Assembly: GCF_032681285.1 (NCBI RefSeq)
Contig: NZ_CP136336.1
Location: 2,033,001-2,097,000, forward strand
Length of the DNA: 64,000 nt
Direction: 5' to 3'
Source: Piscinibacter gummiphilus
Lineage (GTDB): Bacteria; Pseudomonadota; Gammaproteobacteria; Burkholderiales; Burkholderiaceae_C
Shown here: piece after piece, positions 61,389-64,000 of the stretch
Layout of the letters: each line of letters begins with the position of its first letter
How positions within the stretch are numbered: the first letter of the stretch is position 1
The notes under the pieces: generated by a model
Databases searched by the model: none
What the model saw: only the letters and a program-made list of their open reading frames with translations
Told to the model about the DNA's origin: nothing
Position numbers and translations under genes: made by a program

Positions 61389-61400
61389 GACCTCCAGGCC

Positions 61401-62950
<1,550 letters not shown>

Positions 62951-62954
<4 letters not shown>

Positions 62955-64000
62955 GCAGCGTGGCCCCCACCACGATTCCCGCCGCCCGCCAGGAGCGCGG
63001 CAACTTTCTCAAGGCCAACATGCGCGAGTACGGCATGTTGCTGTCGCTCGTGGTCATCATGGGCCTGTTCCAGGTGCTGACCGACGGCACACTGCTGCGG
63101 CCCCTGAACCTCACCAACCTCGTCCTGCAGAACAGCTACATCGTCATCATGGCGCTGGGCATGCTGCTCGTGATCGTGGCCGGGCACATCGATCTTTCCG
63201 TCGGCTCGGTGTGCGGCTTCATCGGCGCGCTCGCCGCGGTGTTGATGGTGCAGATGGGCTGGCACCCGGTGCCCACCACCATCGCCTGCCTGGTCGCCGG
63301 CGGCCTGATCGGCGCGGCGCAGGGCTGGTGCGTGGCCTACCGCCGCATCCCGTCGTTCATCGTCACGCTGGCGGGCATGCTGGTTTTCAAGGGCCTGTCG
63401 CTCGCGCTGCTCGGCGGCATGTCGGTCGGGCCGTTTCCGGTGGCCTTCCAGCGCCTGAGTTCCGGCTTCATTCCCGAAGTCTTCACCGATGAGGGCATGC
63501 GCCTCACCTCGCTCGTGATCGGCGTGATCGCCGCGGTGATCTGGTTTGCCGTGCAGATGCGCGCGCGCCAGCACCAGGCGAAGCACGGCATGGATGAAGA
63601 GCCGTACCCGTTCTTCCTCGGCAAGACACTGGTGTTCTCGGCCGCCATCGTGGCGTTCAGCTGGCTCATGGCCTCGTACAAGGGCCTGCCCAACGTGCTG
63701 ATCGTGATGGTCGTGCTGATGCTGGCCTACGACTTCGTCACCCACCGCACCACGCTCGGCCGCCGCATCTACGCGCTCGGCGGCAACGAGAAGGCCACGC
63801 GCCTGTCGGGCATCAAGACCGAGCGGCTCACGCTTTTCGCCTTTGCCAACATGGGCGTGCTGGCCGCTCTCGCCGGCCTGGTGTTCGCCGCGCGCCTCAA
63901 CACCGCCACGCCCAAGGCCGGCCTCGGCTTCGAGCTCGACGTGATCGCCGCCTGCTTCATCGGCGGCGCCTCGGCCTCGGGTGGCGTGGGCAAGGTGATG
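62951..64000 (+). CDS. gguB: Sugar ABC transporter permease GguB (3' end outside window)
   Basis: 350 residues are visible before the window ends, with no stop reached. It is a membrane permease of the XylH/RbsC class with about nine helices seen so far. Characteristic blocks are [45 protein letters not shown] and the ATPase-contact loop [20 protein letters not shown]. The last visible residues, [15 protein letters not shown], show that roughly 40-50 more residues are missing. It starts inside the gguA stop codon (ATGA) and so is translated with it. It completes the ChvE-GguA-GguB importer. Confidence 0.94.

Overview
The window is high-GC, gene-dense chromosomal DNA that reads like a member of the Burkholderiales (Rubrivivax/Leptothrix/Rhizobacter-like). 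The markers are the small Trp-rich TIGR04438-type protein at 37763, a PEP-CTERM sorting protein at 43755, the ChvE-GguA-GguB sugar transporter, and the general family make-up. I find no insertion sequence, phage, CRISPR array, plasmid origin or rRNA. The genes have uniform codon use, and AT-rich patches are confined to a few promoters. Both ends cut through genes.

Layout. 1-11.4 kb: end of a DUF2126/transglutaminase-family protein, a DUF2339-DUF3999 membrane pair, a radical SAM protein, and a TetR-controlled unit of a 2OG-Fe(II) oxygenase fused to a WD40 propeller plus an HD hydrolase. 11.4-17.7 kb: a lipoprotein, a 7TM-DISM diguanylate cyclase, the circularly permuted ATP-grasp/alpha-E protein with its transglutaminase partner, and an unrecognised 69-aa protein. 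17.7-22.7 kb: a periplasmic binding protein, and an FAD/NAD(P)-binding protein with an MFS permease, behind the only long gene-free stretch (22328-22691). 22.7-27.8 kb: the moxR-DUF58-tgpA-type transglutaminase operon with an MltB-like lytic transglycosylase. 27.8-43.7 kb: mostly housekeeping (HDAC-like hydrolase, MscS channel, class I fumarase, NhaA, acetyl-CoA synthetase, Sfp-type PPTase, metallophosphoesterase, cytochrome c, IlvD, a KAS III-like enzyme with a LysR regulator, Lgt, DnaQ, tRNA-Val).

43.7-50.9 kb is the most unusual stretch. A PEP-CTERM protein diverges, across a dyad-bearing promoter region, from a 982-aa protein. That protein combines an acetoacetyl-CoA-synthetase-like adenylation fold with eroded catalytic motifs, an intact carrier domain and an intact thioesterase. 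It is followed by a secreted zinc peptidase fused to a propeller region and an Omp85-like barrel.

51-64 kb is a nearly self-contained island for oxidative (non-phosphorylating) L-arabinose-type catabolism. It encodes an aldose epimerase, an SDR sugar dehydrogenase, an SMP-30 lactonase, an IlvD/Edd sugar-acid dehydratase, a GguC/AraD1-type dehydratase and a 2-oxoglutarate semialdehyde dehydrogenase. A GbpR/GguR-like LysR regulator, two different periplasmic sugar-binding proteins, and the GguA ATPase and GguB permease (cut at the end) complete it. Together these would import a pentose and convert it to 2-oxoglutarate. Hairpins precede each binding-protein gene, and a terminator-like element separates chvE from gguA.
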